Shown here: positions 46,176 through 55,621 of the stretch, piece by piece
Layout of the letters: each line of letters opens with the position of its first letter
Numbering within the stretch: the first letter of the stretch is position 1
Program-made: the position numbers and the translations under genes
The notes under the pieces: model-generated
What the model was told of the DNA's origin: nothing
The model's database searches: none
What the model saw: the letters and a program-made list of their open reading frames with translations, nothing else
DNA from: Acinetobacter sp. ANC 4204
Lineage (GTDB): Bacteria; Pseudomonadota; Gammaproteobacteria; Pseudomonadales; Moraxellaceae
DNA: 64,000 nucleotides
Direction of reading: 5' to 3'
Assembly (NCBI RefSeq): GCF_002135205.1
Contig: NZ_NEFZ01000001.1
Coordinates: 558,001 to 622,000 of the forward strand

Positions 46176-48074
46176 TTAGAATGTACGTGGTTTAGGTGGA
46201 ATTGCAGCAACCGATAATGGCTTGTAACGTACAGGCTTGTACTCAAGACGGTTATCGCTAGAGAACCACAATGTGTGTTTCATCCACTCATCATCACGAC
46301 GGCCATACGGGTAAGCTGGGTGATCTGGCGACTCTTCAAAGTCTACAACTGTATGCGCACCACGACACTCTTTACGAGCAGCAGCAGAAATCAATGTCGC
46401 TTTTGCCACTTCATACAAGTTTTCAACTTCTAAAGCTTCTACACGTGCAGTGTTAAATACTTTAGATTTGTCTTTTAAGTGAATGTTGCGTACACGCGGC
46501 TCGATCGCAAGAATCTGCTTCACACCTTCTTCAAGAAGCGCAGTCGTACGGAATACACCTGCATGGTCTTGAACGATGTCACGAATTGCATCTGCAACTT
46601 CTTGAGCATTTTCACCTGATGTTGAGTCATCCAATTTACGGATACGCGCAACAGTTTGCTCAAGTACAGTCGTAGGAAGCGGTTGGTATTCATCACCGTG
46701 GTGTTTAGTCACGTAGTCGATGATGTGTTCACCTGCAGCTTTACCAAATACAACCAAGTCAAGTAGTGAGTTCGTACCCAAACGGTTTGCACCATGCACA
46801 GATACGCAAGAGCACTCACCAATTGCATAGAAGCCTTTCACAGGCTTGGTAAAGTTACGATCGCCCGCATTAGTTGAATAGATATCGCTATCTTTATCAT
46901 AATGTGCTGTAAATGCTTCAGTTTCAGAACCTTCAGGCACAACCACCTGACCATGGATATTCGTTGGAATACCACCCATTTGGTAGTGAATTGTTGGTAC
47001 AACTGGAATTGGCTCTTTCGTGATATCCACGTTCGCGAATTTCTTACCAATCTCAAATACAGATGGAAGACGCTTCATGATCGTTTCAGCACCCAAGTGC
47101 GTCATATCAAGCAAGATATAGTCTTTCTTCGGACCACAACCACGACCTTCTTTAATTTCTTGGTCCATCGAACGTGATACGAAGTCACGTGGCGCCAAGT
47201 CTTTTAAAGTTGGTGCATAGCGTTCCATGAACGGCTCACCCGCATCGTTACGAAGGATTGCACCCTCACCACGACAACCTTCAGTTAACAATACGCCTGC
47301 ACCAGCCACACCCGTTGGGTGAAACTGCCAGAATTCCATATCTTGCAATGGAATACCTGCACGAGCCGCCATACCAAGACCATCACCCGTATTGATATAA
47401 GCATTGGTAGATGCACGGTAAACACGACCCGCACCACCTGTAGCAAATAATGTTGCTTTGGCTTGGAATACTGCAATTTTACCTGTTTCTTGGTCGATTG
47501 CTGTTACACCAAGAACATCACCTGCTTCGTTACGAATCAGATCAAGTGCGATCCATTCAACAAAGAATTGAGTGCCCATTTTCACGTTGCTTTGATAAAG
47601 CGTGTGAAGAAGTGCGTGACCTGTACGGTCAGCAGCAGCACAGGCACGTGGCACTGCTTTTTCACCGTAGTTTGCAGAGTGACCACCGAATGGACGTTGG
47701 TAAATCGTACCATCTGCGTTACGGTCAAATGGCATACCCAAGTGTTCTAACTCATAAACCACTTGCGGCGCTTCACGCGTCATAAACTCGATTGCGTCTT
47801 GGTCGCCTAACCAGTCAGAACCCTTAACAGTGTCGTAGAAGTGGTAGTGCCAGTTATCTTCTTGCATGTTACCAAGAGATGCACCAATACCACCCTGCGC
47901 TGCAACAGTGTGCGAACGAGTTGGGAATACTTTAGTTAAAACAGCAACTTTCAAACCAGCTTGAGCAAGTTGGTAAGACGCGCGCATACCAGAACCACCA
48001 CCACCAACGATGACAGCATCGAAAGTTTCGTGTGGAATATTTGTGTAATCTTCTTTAGGGGTTATAGCGCCCAT
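46176..48074 (-). CDS. sdhA: Succinate dehydrogenase flavoprotein subunit
   Basis: 632 residues. Oxidises succinate to fumarate with covalently bound FAD. Motifs: the FAD Rossmann GGGGSGMRASYQL; RSHTVAAQGGIGAS, whose His carries the FAD; the active-site loop HPTGVAGAGVLLTEGCRGEG; and GANRLGTNSLLDLVVFG. ATG at 48074 with AGGAAGAG upstream, 12 nt after the sdhD stop. Confidence 0.97.
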   Translation of the reverse strand: MGAITPKEDYTNIPHETFDAVIVGGGGSGMRASYQLAQAGLKVAVLTKVFPTRSHTVAAQGGIGASLGNMQEDNWHYHFYDTVKGSDWLGDQDAIEFMTREAPQVVYELEHLGMPFDRNADGTIYQRPFGGHSANYGEKAVPRACAAADRTGHALLHTLYQSNVKMGTQFFVEWIALDLIRNEAGDVLGVTAIDQETGKIAVFQAKATLFATGGAGRVYRASTNAYINTGDGLGMAARAGIPLQDMEFWQFHPTGVAGAGVLLTEGCRGEGAILRNDAGEPFMERYAPTLKDLAPRDFVSRSMDQEIKEGRGCGPKKDYILLDMTHLGAETIMKRLPSVFEIGKKFANVDITKEPIPVVPTIHYQMGGIPTNIHGQVVVPEGSETEAFTAHYDKDSDIYSTNAGDRNFTKPVKGFYAIGECSCVSVHGANRLGTNSLLDLVVFGKAAGEHIIDYVTKHHGDEYQPLPTTVLEQTVARIRKLDDSTSGENAQEVADAIRDIVQDHAGVFRTTALLEEGVKQILAIEPRVRNIHLKDKSKVFNTARVEALEVENLYEVAKATLISAAARKECRGAHTVVDFEESPDHPAYPYGRRDDEWMKHTLWFSSDNRLEYKPVRYKPLSVAAIPPKPRTF

Positions 48075-48086
48075 GATCTCTTCCTA

Positions 48087-48452
48087 TCAATTCGCCCAAA
48101 AAATCTGGATTGCCCAGATCGCATATGCAAATACAGCAATAATTACTGCTGAAGTCAGTACAAGGCGTAAACCTGAAGCTGAAGGACCCATTTGGCGAGT
48201 AGTCACATAATCCGTGAATACCTGCCACATACCAATCCAAGCATGTGCAACAAGAGATAAGACGGCTAATAAAGATAAGATCTTCATTGGAGCTGTCATC
48301 ATAAAGCCGTACCACTGTTCATGGCTAAAACCGCCATTGCATAGGATCCAACCTAGAACAACAACTGTATAAACCGCTAATACGACAGCACTTACACGTT
48401 GGATAAACCAATCGCGAGAACCTGAACCCGTTAAACCAGTAGCACTTTTCAT
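48087..48452 (-). CDS. sdhD: Succinate dehydrogenase membrane anchor subunit SdhD
   Basis: 121 residues from the ATG at 48452 (MKSATGLTGSGSRDWFIQRV). Three membrane helices and the haem/quinone-side motif HAWIGMWQVFTDYV with its conserved His. The start overlaps the sdhC stop in a TAATG junction, so the two anchors are translationally coupled. A longer in-frame start adds five residues inside sdhC and is unlikely. Confidence 0.94.
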   Translation of the reverse strand: MKSATGLTGSGSRDWFIQRVSAVVLAVYTVVVLGWILCNGGFSHEQWYGFMMTAPMKILSLLAVLSLVAHAWIGMWQVFTDYVTTRQMGPSASGLRLVLTSAVIIAVFAYAIWAIQIFWAN

Positions 48453-48850
48453 TAGATAACAATCCATACAAATGCCGCAACGATACCAATTGCAGACAAG
48501 ATCAATGAAATAGTAGCTGCGATGCGACCACTTTGTAGCTCTTCAGCAAAACCTAGGTCAGCAAGTAAGTGCTTAACACCCGCAATAAAGTGGAAAATTA
48601 AGCCGGCTACAAATACCCATACGACAAAACGCACAATGAAGCTATTAAAAATAGCCTGAACTTGAGCAAAACCTTCAGGCGAAGACAAAGACTTGTCTAA
48701 GATCCATAAAAGTACCGGTACGAGTAAAAATACGATGACACCTGATAGACGGTGTAAGATTGATGCAATAGCCACAGGGGATTTTAAGTTTACTTCTAAA
48801 ACTTGACCCATGGACAAATTGACAGGTCTGTTGCTTTTCACAGCGGGCAT
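48452..48850 (-). CDS. sdhC: Succinate dehydrogenase cytochrome b556 subunit SdhC
   Basis: 132 residues, three membrane helices. Family motifs: SPVAIASILHRLSGVIVFLL (quinone-site Ser/Arg) and FHFIAGVKHLLADLGF with the haem-ligand His. With SdhD it anchors SdhAB and reduces ubiquinone. First gene of sdhCDAB; a promoter with perfect TATAAT lies about 120 nt upstream. Confidence 0.95.
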   Translation of the reverse strand: MPAVKSNRPVNLSMGQVLEVNLKSPVAIASILHRLSGVIVFLLVPVLLWILDKSLSSPEGFAQVQAIFNSFIVRFVVWVFVAGLIFHFIAGVKHLLADLGFAEELQSGRIAATISLILSAIGIVAAFVWIVI

Positions 48851-48969
48851 CCTGTAAGTAAAAACTCCATCCGGAGTTTGTTGGAATTAATTCGAAGGAA
48901 AGCTGGCATTGTTCAGCAGCTACTTTAAAACTCTAAATTAAATAGCGTTTGAACTTAAAACGACACTGA

Positions 48970-48998
48970 ATTATAAGACGTGAACTGTCAAAATACAA
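48970..48998 (-). promoter_or_regulatory. Putative promoter of sdhCDAB
   Basis: Minus strand: TTGTAT (48993-48998), a 17-nt spacer and TATAAT (48970-48975), giving a leader of about 110 nt. Confidence 0.5.
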
Positions 48999-49878
48999 AC
49001 AATGCCCTTTGCCTTTTTGCATAAAAATTCTTTAAATAAGAATCATTAACATGTGTAAAAATACCATTCTCAATCCACTTCTATGCTTTTTATTAAGCTA
49101 TATGATTGGTTTTTATAAATTAAACATAAATTTTATAAGAACAATCCTTCTCCAAACCGACAAAAAACAACTTTAGACTAAAGATGAACAAAAAAAATTT
49201 GGCTTTATGAGTCACAAATTTCATCGCATTATTTTAATCATTTTTTATTTTTATATAAAATGTTCATTATTTTATTTTAATATAATGGTATAAATCTGCA
49301 TGATGTTGGTGCAATGGATTAATATCTTACAAGCTTGAAATATCTCGTAATAAATTTTAATTAAAACAAAATTACCCTATGCATTTAAATAAAAAAAGTG
49401 ACTGATATATCGTTTTCGAAATGGTAAATAAGCTGTTTTTTTATACAAATAAATATTTTTTTTGAGTGGATTTATTGTTTTTAACAATGAGTAATAAAGC
49501 ACCATTTTCAGTAAAAAATTTATCGTAAGTTACGAGAATCATAATAAATGTAAATACACTGCAACTTGATTTTTTACTCTTTTAAAGAACTTTTTTGAAT
49601 ATAAAACTGCTTACAATTCCACCAGCAACATTTTTTATTTATGCACTTGCTCCATGAATTAACTTATTATAGTGTGTCGGTGCTGTGATTTTATGCAAAT
49701 TTTAACGGATTAAATCTTAACTATAAACTCGGCAGTTATCATTTTATCCATAAGTATAATTGACAAAATTTCAGTACTCTCTACTCTTAGAGCAAATTTT
49801 TAATCCGTCTGATTCGTGCATTAAAAGATGAGTATTTCGAGTCAGATAAAACATTCACCAGGACAGGAGATCTATTGA
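48999..49878. other. Long AT-rich region between divergent sdhC and gltA
   Basis: About 880 bases, very AT-rich, no gene recognised. It should carry the gltA promoter and control sites for the TCA block. A hairpin with arms TCTGATTCG (49808-49816) and CGAGTCAGA (49838-49846) lies in the gltA leader 33-71 nt before the start. TTGACA at 49760-49765 is a possible -35 box but lacks a good -10 partner. Confidence 0.5.
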
Positions 49879-51153
49879 ATGTCTGAAGCAACTGGCAAAA
49901 AAGCCGTTTTACAGCTTGATGGCAAAGAAATTGAATTACCAATTTACAGCGGCACATTGGGCCCAGATGTAATCGACGTTAAGGATGTATTGGCCGCAGG
50001 TCACTTCACTTTTGATCCTGGTTTTATGGCTACTGCTGCATGCGAGTCTAAAATCACTTTCATCGACGGTAACAAAGGTGTGCTTTTACACCGTGGCTAC
50101 CCAATCGACCAGTTAGCAACTAAAGCTGACTACTTAGAAACTTGCTACTTACTTCTCAATGGCGAGCTTCCAACAGCTGAGCAAAAAGAAGTATTTGATG
50201 CTAAAGTTCGTAACCATACCATGGTTCACGATCAAGTTAGCCGTTTCTTCAATGGTTTCCGTCGCGATGCTCACCCTATGGCGATCATGGTTGGTGTAGT
50301 TGGTGCGCTTTCTGCGTTCTATCACAACAACTTAGACATCGAAAATGTTGATCACCGTGAAATTACAGCAATCCGCTTAATTGCTAAAGTACCTACTTTG
50401 GCTGCGTGGAGCTACAAGTACACTGTAGGTCAACCATTCGTTTACCCACGTAATGACTTAAGCTACGCTGAAAACTTCTTGTACATGATGTTTGCTACTC
50501 CAGCAGACCGTGATTACAAAGTAGATCCTATCCTTGCTAAAGCAATGGACCGTATCTTCACTCTTCACGCTGACCATGAACAAAATGCTTCTACGTCTAC
50601 AGTACGTTTAGCTGGTTCTACTGGTGCTAACCCATACGCATGTATCGCTGCAGGTATCTCTGCACTTTGGGGCCCTGCTCACGGCGGCGCGAACGAAGCT
50701 GTTCTTAAAATGCTTGATGAAATCGGCACTGTAGAGAACGTTGCTGACTTCATGGAAAAAGTGAAAACTAAAGAAGTTAAACTCATGGGCTTCGGTCACC
50801 GTGTGTACAAAAACTTCGATCCACGTGCGAAAGTAATGAAAGAAACTTGCGACGAAGTTCTTGGTGCGCTTGGCATCAACGATCCACAGCTTGCTCTTGC
50901 TATGGAACTTGAACGTATCGCGCTTTCTGATGAGTACTTCATCAAACGTAACTTATACCCGAACGTAGACTTCTACTCAGGTATCATCCTTAAAGCGATT
51001 GGTATCCCGACAGAAATGTTTACAGTGATCTTCGCGCTTGCACGTACTGTTGGTTGGATCAGCCACTGGTTAGAAATGCACAGCGGTCCGTACAAGATCG
51101 GTCGTCCTCGTCAGCTTTACACTGGCGAAGTTCAACGCGACATCAACCGTTAA
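49879..51153 (+). CDS. gltA: Citrate synthase
   Basis: 424 residues, type II (hexameric, NADH-sensitive in relatives). Condenses acetyl-CoA and oxaloacetate. The N-terminal segment starts [21 protein letters not shown]. The catalytic residues are in [11 protein letters not shown] (His), GFGHRVYKN (His) and YPNVDFYSG (Asp). ATG at 49879 with GGACAGGAG upstream. Divergent from sdhC, as in other gammaproteobacteria, and followed by a strong terminator. Confidence 0.98.
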   Translation: MSEATGKKAVLQLDGKEIELPIYSGTLGPDVIDVKDVLAAGHFTFDPGFMATAACESKITFIDGNKGVLLHRGYPIDQLATKADYLETCYLLLNGELPTAEQKEVFDAKVRNHTMVHDQVSRFFNGFRRDAHPMAIMVGVVGALSAFYHNNLDIENVDHREITAIRLIAKVPTLAAWSYKYTVGQPFVYPRNDLSYAENFLYMMFATPADRDYKVDPILAKAMDRIFTLHADHEQNASTSTVRLAGSTGANPYACIAAGISALWGPAHGGANEAVLKMLDEIGTVENVADFMEKVKTKEVKLMGFGHRVYKNFDPRAKVMKETCDEVLGALGINDPQLALAMELERIALSDEYFIKRNLYPNVDFYSGIILKAIGIPTEMFTVIFALARTVGWISHWLEMHSGPYKIGRPRQLYTGEVQRDINR

Positions 51154-51173
51154 TTCGGTCTGCGTTGATAGAT

Positions 51174-51202
51174 AAAAAACCACCCGCATGGGTGGTTTTT
51201 TT
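51174..51202 (+). terminator. Terminator after gltA
   Basis: AAAAAACCACCC / GGGTGGTTTTTT stem with loop GCAT. Confidence 0.93.
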
Positions 51203-51298
51203 ATATGGCGTAATTCAAATCAACAATGTATCAATAACATCATTTGAATATTCGCAGTCTGTGCAAATTCAGGCGATTTTACTGTTAATAAAGCTACT

Positions 51299-52897
51299 CT
51301 AAGCTTTAACAACATCGTAGTGTTTTAGCTCAAGTGCAGATAAATGTTGCTTTAACTCAGCCAAGGACCACGGCCAAGCCGCGAAGTTACGCCCATTTTG
51401 ATCTAAATAATAGCTTGAGCAGCCACCTCGGTTAAATACTGTGGTTTTCAAATGAGTTTGCACCTTGGCATTGTGATAACGCAGAACATCTCGCTTGACC
51501 ATCATACGTTTAAAGCCTTGCTGCTTCATTTTTAGTAGACCATCTACAATGTACTGAATCTGCGCTTCAGCAATCCCAATAAAAGAGTCATACACCAAGA
51601 TATTTGGCCCCAATACCAAAAATGCGTTCGGTACATTTTCCAAACTTGTCCCCAAGTACGCTTCTGGAGAACTGCCCTTCCAAAGGTCAGCCAATCGCTC
51701 ACACTGGGCATTCCATACCCGTTGTCCAATCGGAGGGTGTGCCACTTCAAAACCAGTTCCCCAGATAATGACATCGACCTCAAATCGCTCACCATTTGCA
51801 GCAATGACAGTCTGCCCATCAATCTCAACCAAACCTTGTGGCAACAGCGTTACATTGTCTTGTTGCAGTGCTGGATAATAATTATTGGCAAATAAAAGTC
51901 GCTTACAGCCAATCGAAAAGTCAGGCGTTACAGCTTTACGTAAGGCGTCATCCTGTATTTGCAATTTCAATAATTGACGGCTTAAAAAATTGACTGGCTC
52001 AAGCAGTGAAGGATGACGTAGCCCAAAGTTGATCCCATTTAAAATACTGGAAACACTCTTCCTCCAACCTTGCTGAATCATCGGGAATTTGGCCACCAGC
52101 GATTTCACGCTAGCATTCAATTGCATATCCGCTTTGGGCAAAACCCACGGCGCAGTTCGCTGAAATACGATCAGCTCCTTCGCAAACGGTTGAATTTGTG
52201 GAATAAACTGAATGGCCGATGCGCCAGTTCCAATCACGGCAACCCGCTTTCCCGTTAAGTTATAATCATGCTTCCAACGGGCTGAATGGAACATTTCTCC
52301 TTTAAATCCCGCTATCCCTTTAATGTTAGGTAAGGATGGTTCTGTAATCGGCCCTGTGCTAAAAATCACGGTTCGTGCTTGATATGCCCCCTGAGAGGTT
52401 TTGAGTTGCCAAATACTCGCCTCTTCATTCCACTTTGCGCTGAGCAACTCATGCTGAAAACGGATTTTGTCTTGCAGCTCAAACTGCTCAACCACCTGTT
52501 CCAAGTAACTTAAAATTTCAGGTTGTTTCGCAAATAAGTGGCTCCATTGATGACTAGGTGCAAAGGAAAATGAATACAAGGCCGAGGGTACATCACAACC
52601 ACAGCCAGGGTAATTATTATCACGCCACGTGCCACCAACGCTCTCCGCTTTTTCTAATACCAGATAGTCCTGATAGCCGACTTGTTTCATTTTATAAGCC
52701 GCAGCAATGCCCGAAATCCCAGCACCCACAACAATAGTATCGTATGTATGTACGGCTTTAGGGTTAAGTACAGCCTTTTTACGAGCCTGCTTAGGTTGAG
52801 CTTCCGCACTTTTTGACGTTGTCGTTTGATCTTGCATTTGATCAGACGGCTCTTGCACATCTGCTTGCTCTATCTCTAATTGCATTTCTATATTCAT
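51299..52897 (-). CDS. Flavin-containing monooxygenase (Baeyer-Villiger type)
   Basis: 532 residues. The N-terminal 45 residues are a low-complexity Gln/Glu/Lys extension. FAD-binding VVGAGISGIAAAYKM follows, then the family fingerprint FKGEMFHSARW (FxGxxxHxxxW, near residue 205) and the NADPH Rossmann GTGASAIQF. It oxidises ketones, sulfides or long-chain substrates with O2 and NADPH; the substrate cannot be told. It ends an operon with an SDR (12 nt upstream) and a PF10118 protein, an arrangement resembling the mymA-type lipid-modification clusters of mycobacteria and the AlmA alkane enzymes of Acinetobacter, both only analogies. Confidence 0.88.
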   Translation of the reverse strand: MNIEMQLEIEQADVQEPSDQMQDQTTTSKSAEAQPKQARKKAVLNPKAVHTYDTIVVGAGISGIAAAYKMKQVGYQDYLVLEKAESVGGTWRDNNYPGCGCDVPSALYSFSFAPSHQWSHLFAKQPEILSYLEQVVEQFELQDKIRFQHELLSAKWNEEASIWQLKTSQGAYQARTVIFSTGPITEPSLPNIKGIAGFKGEMFHSARWKHDYNLTGKRVAVIGTGASAIQFIPQIQPFAKELIVFQRTAPWVLPKADMQLNASVKSLVAKFPMIQQGWRKSVSSILNGINFGLRHPSLLEPVNFLSRQLLKLQIQDDALRKAVTPDFSIGCKRLLFANNYYPALQQDNVTLLPQGLVEIDGQTVIAANGERFEVDVIIWGTGFEVAHPPIGQRVWNAQCERLADLWKGSSPEAYLGTSLENVPNAFLVLGPNILVYDSFIGIAEAQIQYIVDGLLKMKQQGFKRMMVKRDVLRYHNAKVQTHLKTTVFNRGGCSSYYLDQNGRNFAAWPWSLAELKQHLSALELKHYDVVKA

Positions 52898-52909
52898 TTT
52901 TCTCTGTTC

Positions 52910-53755
52910 TTATTTTGTGATTTGATTAAACAGTGGATAACCCAGACCTAAAAGCTTGACGTATAAGCTTGGCGATGCGCGTTTCATCCACCAAAACAAT
53001 TTGGCATCAGGTTGTGGAATGGTATAAAGCTTGCCTGCATCTAAACGATTCAAGGTTTTTCTGACCACAGCATCACTGGTGGTAAACGCATGGTTCATCA
53101 GCAGTTTGTCAGCCAGTCCAGAATAGCGACTCGGCAAACGCCCATTCTTCATAATATTGGTCGGCACCAAGGTTGGACACAGCACATTGACTGCAATGTT
53201 ATAAGTATGAAGTTCTGAAGCTAGTGTTTCCGATAGTGCCAAAACACTAGACTTGGTCACGTTATACGCTGTCATCTCAGGGGCTGCAGTATAGCCCGCA
53301 GCCGATGCCACATTGATAATGGCACCAAAACCTTGCTGTTTAAATTTGGGTACAAAGTAGTGGCAACCATGGATTACCCCCCACAAGTTGACGTGCATAC
53401 ACCACTGCCAATCCTCTAGCGACACCTCATCAAACTTGCCACCCAACCCAACTCCTGCATTATTGATGAGCAAGGTAACAGGATGCCCCAAAAACTGTTC
53501 CGCTTGCTCCGCCAAAGTGTGTACAGATTCTTTTAATCCAACATCACAGTGCACCGCATAGGCTGACGAAGATGTCATCGACTGAATCAAATCTACCGTC
53601 TCCTGTGCCGAGCTTAAGTCAATATCTGCACAGATGACATCACCACCACGCTTGGCCAATTCCAGTGCAAAGCTACGACCAATACCACTGCCTGCACCCG
53701 TTACAACCGCATAAGCTTTTTGACTTGGTTTATTTTTTTTATTCAACAGTCCCAT
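52910..53755 (-). CDS. Short-chain dehydrogenase/reductase
   Basis: 281 residues, classical SDR. Motifs: TGAGSGIGRSFALELA (cofactor), NNAGVG, the catalytic Ser/Tyr/Lys set in INVASAAGYTAAPEMTAYNVTKSS (YxxxK visible). The acidic residue in ICADIDLSSAQ favours NAD(H). It would interconvert alcohols and ketones, feeding the adjacent monooxygenase. Middle gene of a three-gene operon: 14 nt after the PF10118 gene and 12 nt before the monooxygenase. Confidence 0.9.
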   Translation of the reverse strand: MGLLNKKNKPSQKAYAVVTGAGSGIGRSFALELAKRGGDVICADIDLSSAQETVDLIQSMTSSSAYAVHCDVGLKESVHTLAEQAEQFLGHPVTLLINNAGVGLGGKFDEVSLEDWQWCMHVNLWGVIHGCHYFVPKFKQQGFGAIINVASAAGYTAAPEMTAYNVTKSSVLALSETLASELHTYNIAVNVLCPTLVPTNIMKNGRLPSRYSGLADKLLMNHAFTTSDAVVRKTLNRLDAGKLYTIPQPDAKLFWWMKRASPSLYVKLLGLGYPLFNQITK

Positions 53756-53769
53756 GTCATCGCCCCCTT

Positions 53770-54726
53770 CTATGATTTCAGTACTGGAGTAAATTCTTTG
53801 GTGAAATAGGGGGTTAACATTCCTGTTTCTGGATGTAGTAAACGCTCTTTGTAATAATCTAAAAATGCAGAGGTATCATAATCATTCGGATGAAAGCTCG
53901 GACGTAAATAGTCAAAAATATGCATCCAACTACTGCCATAAACACCTCTTTTCAGCCCAAACAAGAGACTGAAACTCCGCGGCACATCCTTCCAATAACT
54001 GAGACTCAGCAAATTAGACGGTTTGCGATAAAACGGGACAAAAACTGATGCCACAGAAATCAGCAGTAAAATAGTGATCAGCGCTGGAAAAAAGCCTGCA
54101 ATACGCAAAGCATAGTTATTGGAAAGCGATTGAAACACATCATACGCAATGTCTTTGTGCTCAGATTCCTCTAACATGTGCCACATCCAAATCGCCCGTT
54201 GTTTTTCATCTTGAGAATCGAAGAAAATCTCTTCATGATTCATCATGTATTCGGACAGCACTGCGGTAAAATGTTCAATGCCCGCCATCAAAGACAATTT
54301 CATCGGTTGTGGTAAACGGTTAAAACCGTAGTCAAAAACGATTTCGGCTAAATAACGAAAAATGCCAACCGGCAAATCCACCTGTTTGAAAGTATCGTTC
54401 AATTCTTCATGTAACTTTGAATGCAGTGCCTCCTGACCAATCAAAGACGTCACACGTTGTTTTAATACAGAGTCTGTGAGGAAATCGCGGTGATAACGGG
54501 CGGTATCAATCACCAAGTCTTCACCATAGGTCAGAAAGATCGAGAGTGATGCAAAGTAAGCACTCGCCAACTCGGCATTTAAGTAGAATTTGGGATCAAT
54601 TTTCTCCGCTTCAAAGTCAAATTTCATATGCCGAATCGGAATAATCGCAGACTGTTTTTCAGCATCGAATACTGGTCCCGCAAAAAATCGGCTGGCTTTA
54701 CCTTTTAATGGAAGAGCGATACGCAT
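53770..54726 (-). CDS. PF10118 metal-dependent hydrolase family, putative di-iron protein
   Basis: 318 residues. Repeated acidic/His motifs on helices (GQEALHSKLHEE near 96-107, GIEHF near 148, EESEHKDIAYDVF near 185) look like the ExxH ligands of a ferritin-like four-helix di-iron site. One hydrophobic segment follows (ALITILLLISVASVFVPFY, about 213-231). Families of this type are annotated as metal-dependent hydrolases without a proven reaction; an oxygenase or desaturase-like role is possible. First gene of the operon with SDR and monooxygenase. ATG at 54726 with AAGGAATG upstream. Confidence 0.85.
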   Translation of the reverse strand: MRIALPLKGKASRFFAGPVFDAEKQSAIIPIRHMKFDFEAEKIDPKFYLNAELASAYFASLSIFLTYGEDLVIDTARYHRDFLTDSVLKQRVTSLIGQEALHSKLHEELNDTFKQVDLPVGIFRYLAEIVFDYGFNRLPQPMKLSLMAGIEHFTAVLSEYMMNHEEIFFDSQDEKQRAIWMWHMLEESEHKDIAYDVFQSLSNNYALRIAGFFPALITILLLISVASVFVPFYRKPSNLLSLSYWKDVPRSFSLLFGLKRGVYGSSWMHIFDYLRPSFHPNDYDTSAFLDYYKERLLHPETGMLTPYFTKEFTPVLKS

Positions 54727-54909
54727 AGGACATTCCTTCTTATTTTTAGCTCGTTTTCAGGCTCAATCTCACGATTTTTTACCTGTGCTTTGCATTCAAA
54801 ATAAGAGTCCACTTCCCCTATGCCACTGGCATTTTTCTTCAAATAATTTGCAATTTATGACTTTAAAATCTGTTGTCTAACAATCACTCTGCAGATTTAT
54901 CTATCGGGG

Positions 54910-55416
54910 TCAAAACGAGGCTTTGTGTGCCACAAAAGGAATACACTGCTCATAGGCCGAGCACTCTTCACCATAGTGTTTTTTAAGAAAATAGTCTTGC
55001 ACCATTTGCGCCTGTTGTTCGATGCCATAGCTTAAAAACTGCTTCCCTTGTTTTAATGCATAACGATATTGACGGTTAAAAAGCGCCTTACGGACTACAG
55101 CGAGTCCCTGCTGAATTTGCCAAACATGTGTCAGCTCATGAATCAACCAAGCTTGTTGATGAATCGGTTGGTCGGCAAAGTTTTCGCACCAGTCTTTGAT
55201 ATTAAAATAGACATGTCCATTCGGGCTAATCGCATAATGCGGCAGCACTGCTCGATGTGCGATAATTCGAACCGAATCCATGTTCAGACTGTTCCCGAAA
55301 ATACTGCTGGCGAGCTTTTTTTCAGCTTCAGTCAGAGGACGGTTTTTAAGTTCAAACTTTTGCTGTATTTTTTGTAAAAGCGGTTGAAACCACACAATCA
55401 CACTCCATAAAGACAT
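54910..55416 (-). CDS. Small putative zinc peptidase-like protein (HELTH motif)
   Basis: 168 residues with the zinc signature LIHELTHVWQ near residue 91 and a hydrophobic start (SLWSVIVWFQPLLQ). The preceding strand (VYFNIKDWCENF) and the basic, Gln-rich tail recall DUF4157/Vgr-related proteins. No signal peptide or repeat domain; length is that of a bare metallopeptidase core. Function unknown. Alone on the minus strand between the monooxygenase operon and the divergent nadE. Confidence 0.65.
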   Translation of the reverse strand: MSLWSVIVWFQPLLQKIQQKFELKNRPLTEAEKKLASSIFGNSLNMDSVRIIAHRAVLPHYAISPNGHVYFNIKDWCENFADQPIHQQAWLIHELTHVWQIQQGLAVVRKALFNRQYRYALKQGKQFLSYGIEQQAQMVQDYFLKKHYGEECSAYEQCIPFVAHKASF

Positions 55417-55621
55417 TAGAATAATTTGTTCTTTTTAAGGACATTTACGGATTTTTTTTAGAATATCCCTTAAAAAAAATCGCATTTCGTATATAGTATT
55501 CGCACTTATTATTGATTAATACTTCTATTTGTTTTTCGTCAATTGCACTACGTTGAACTTATAGCTATAACAAACTCAATCGTCGTGTATATATCCCTAT
55601 AGGTATAGGATTTAGTTGGAA

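Noticed and set aside
49760..49788. TTGACA as the -35 box of a gltA promoter
   Set aside because: No acceptable -10 hexamer at the right distance.
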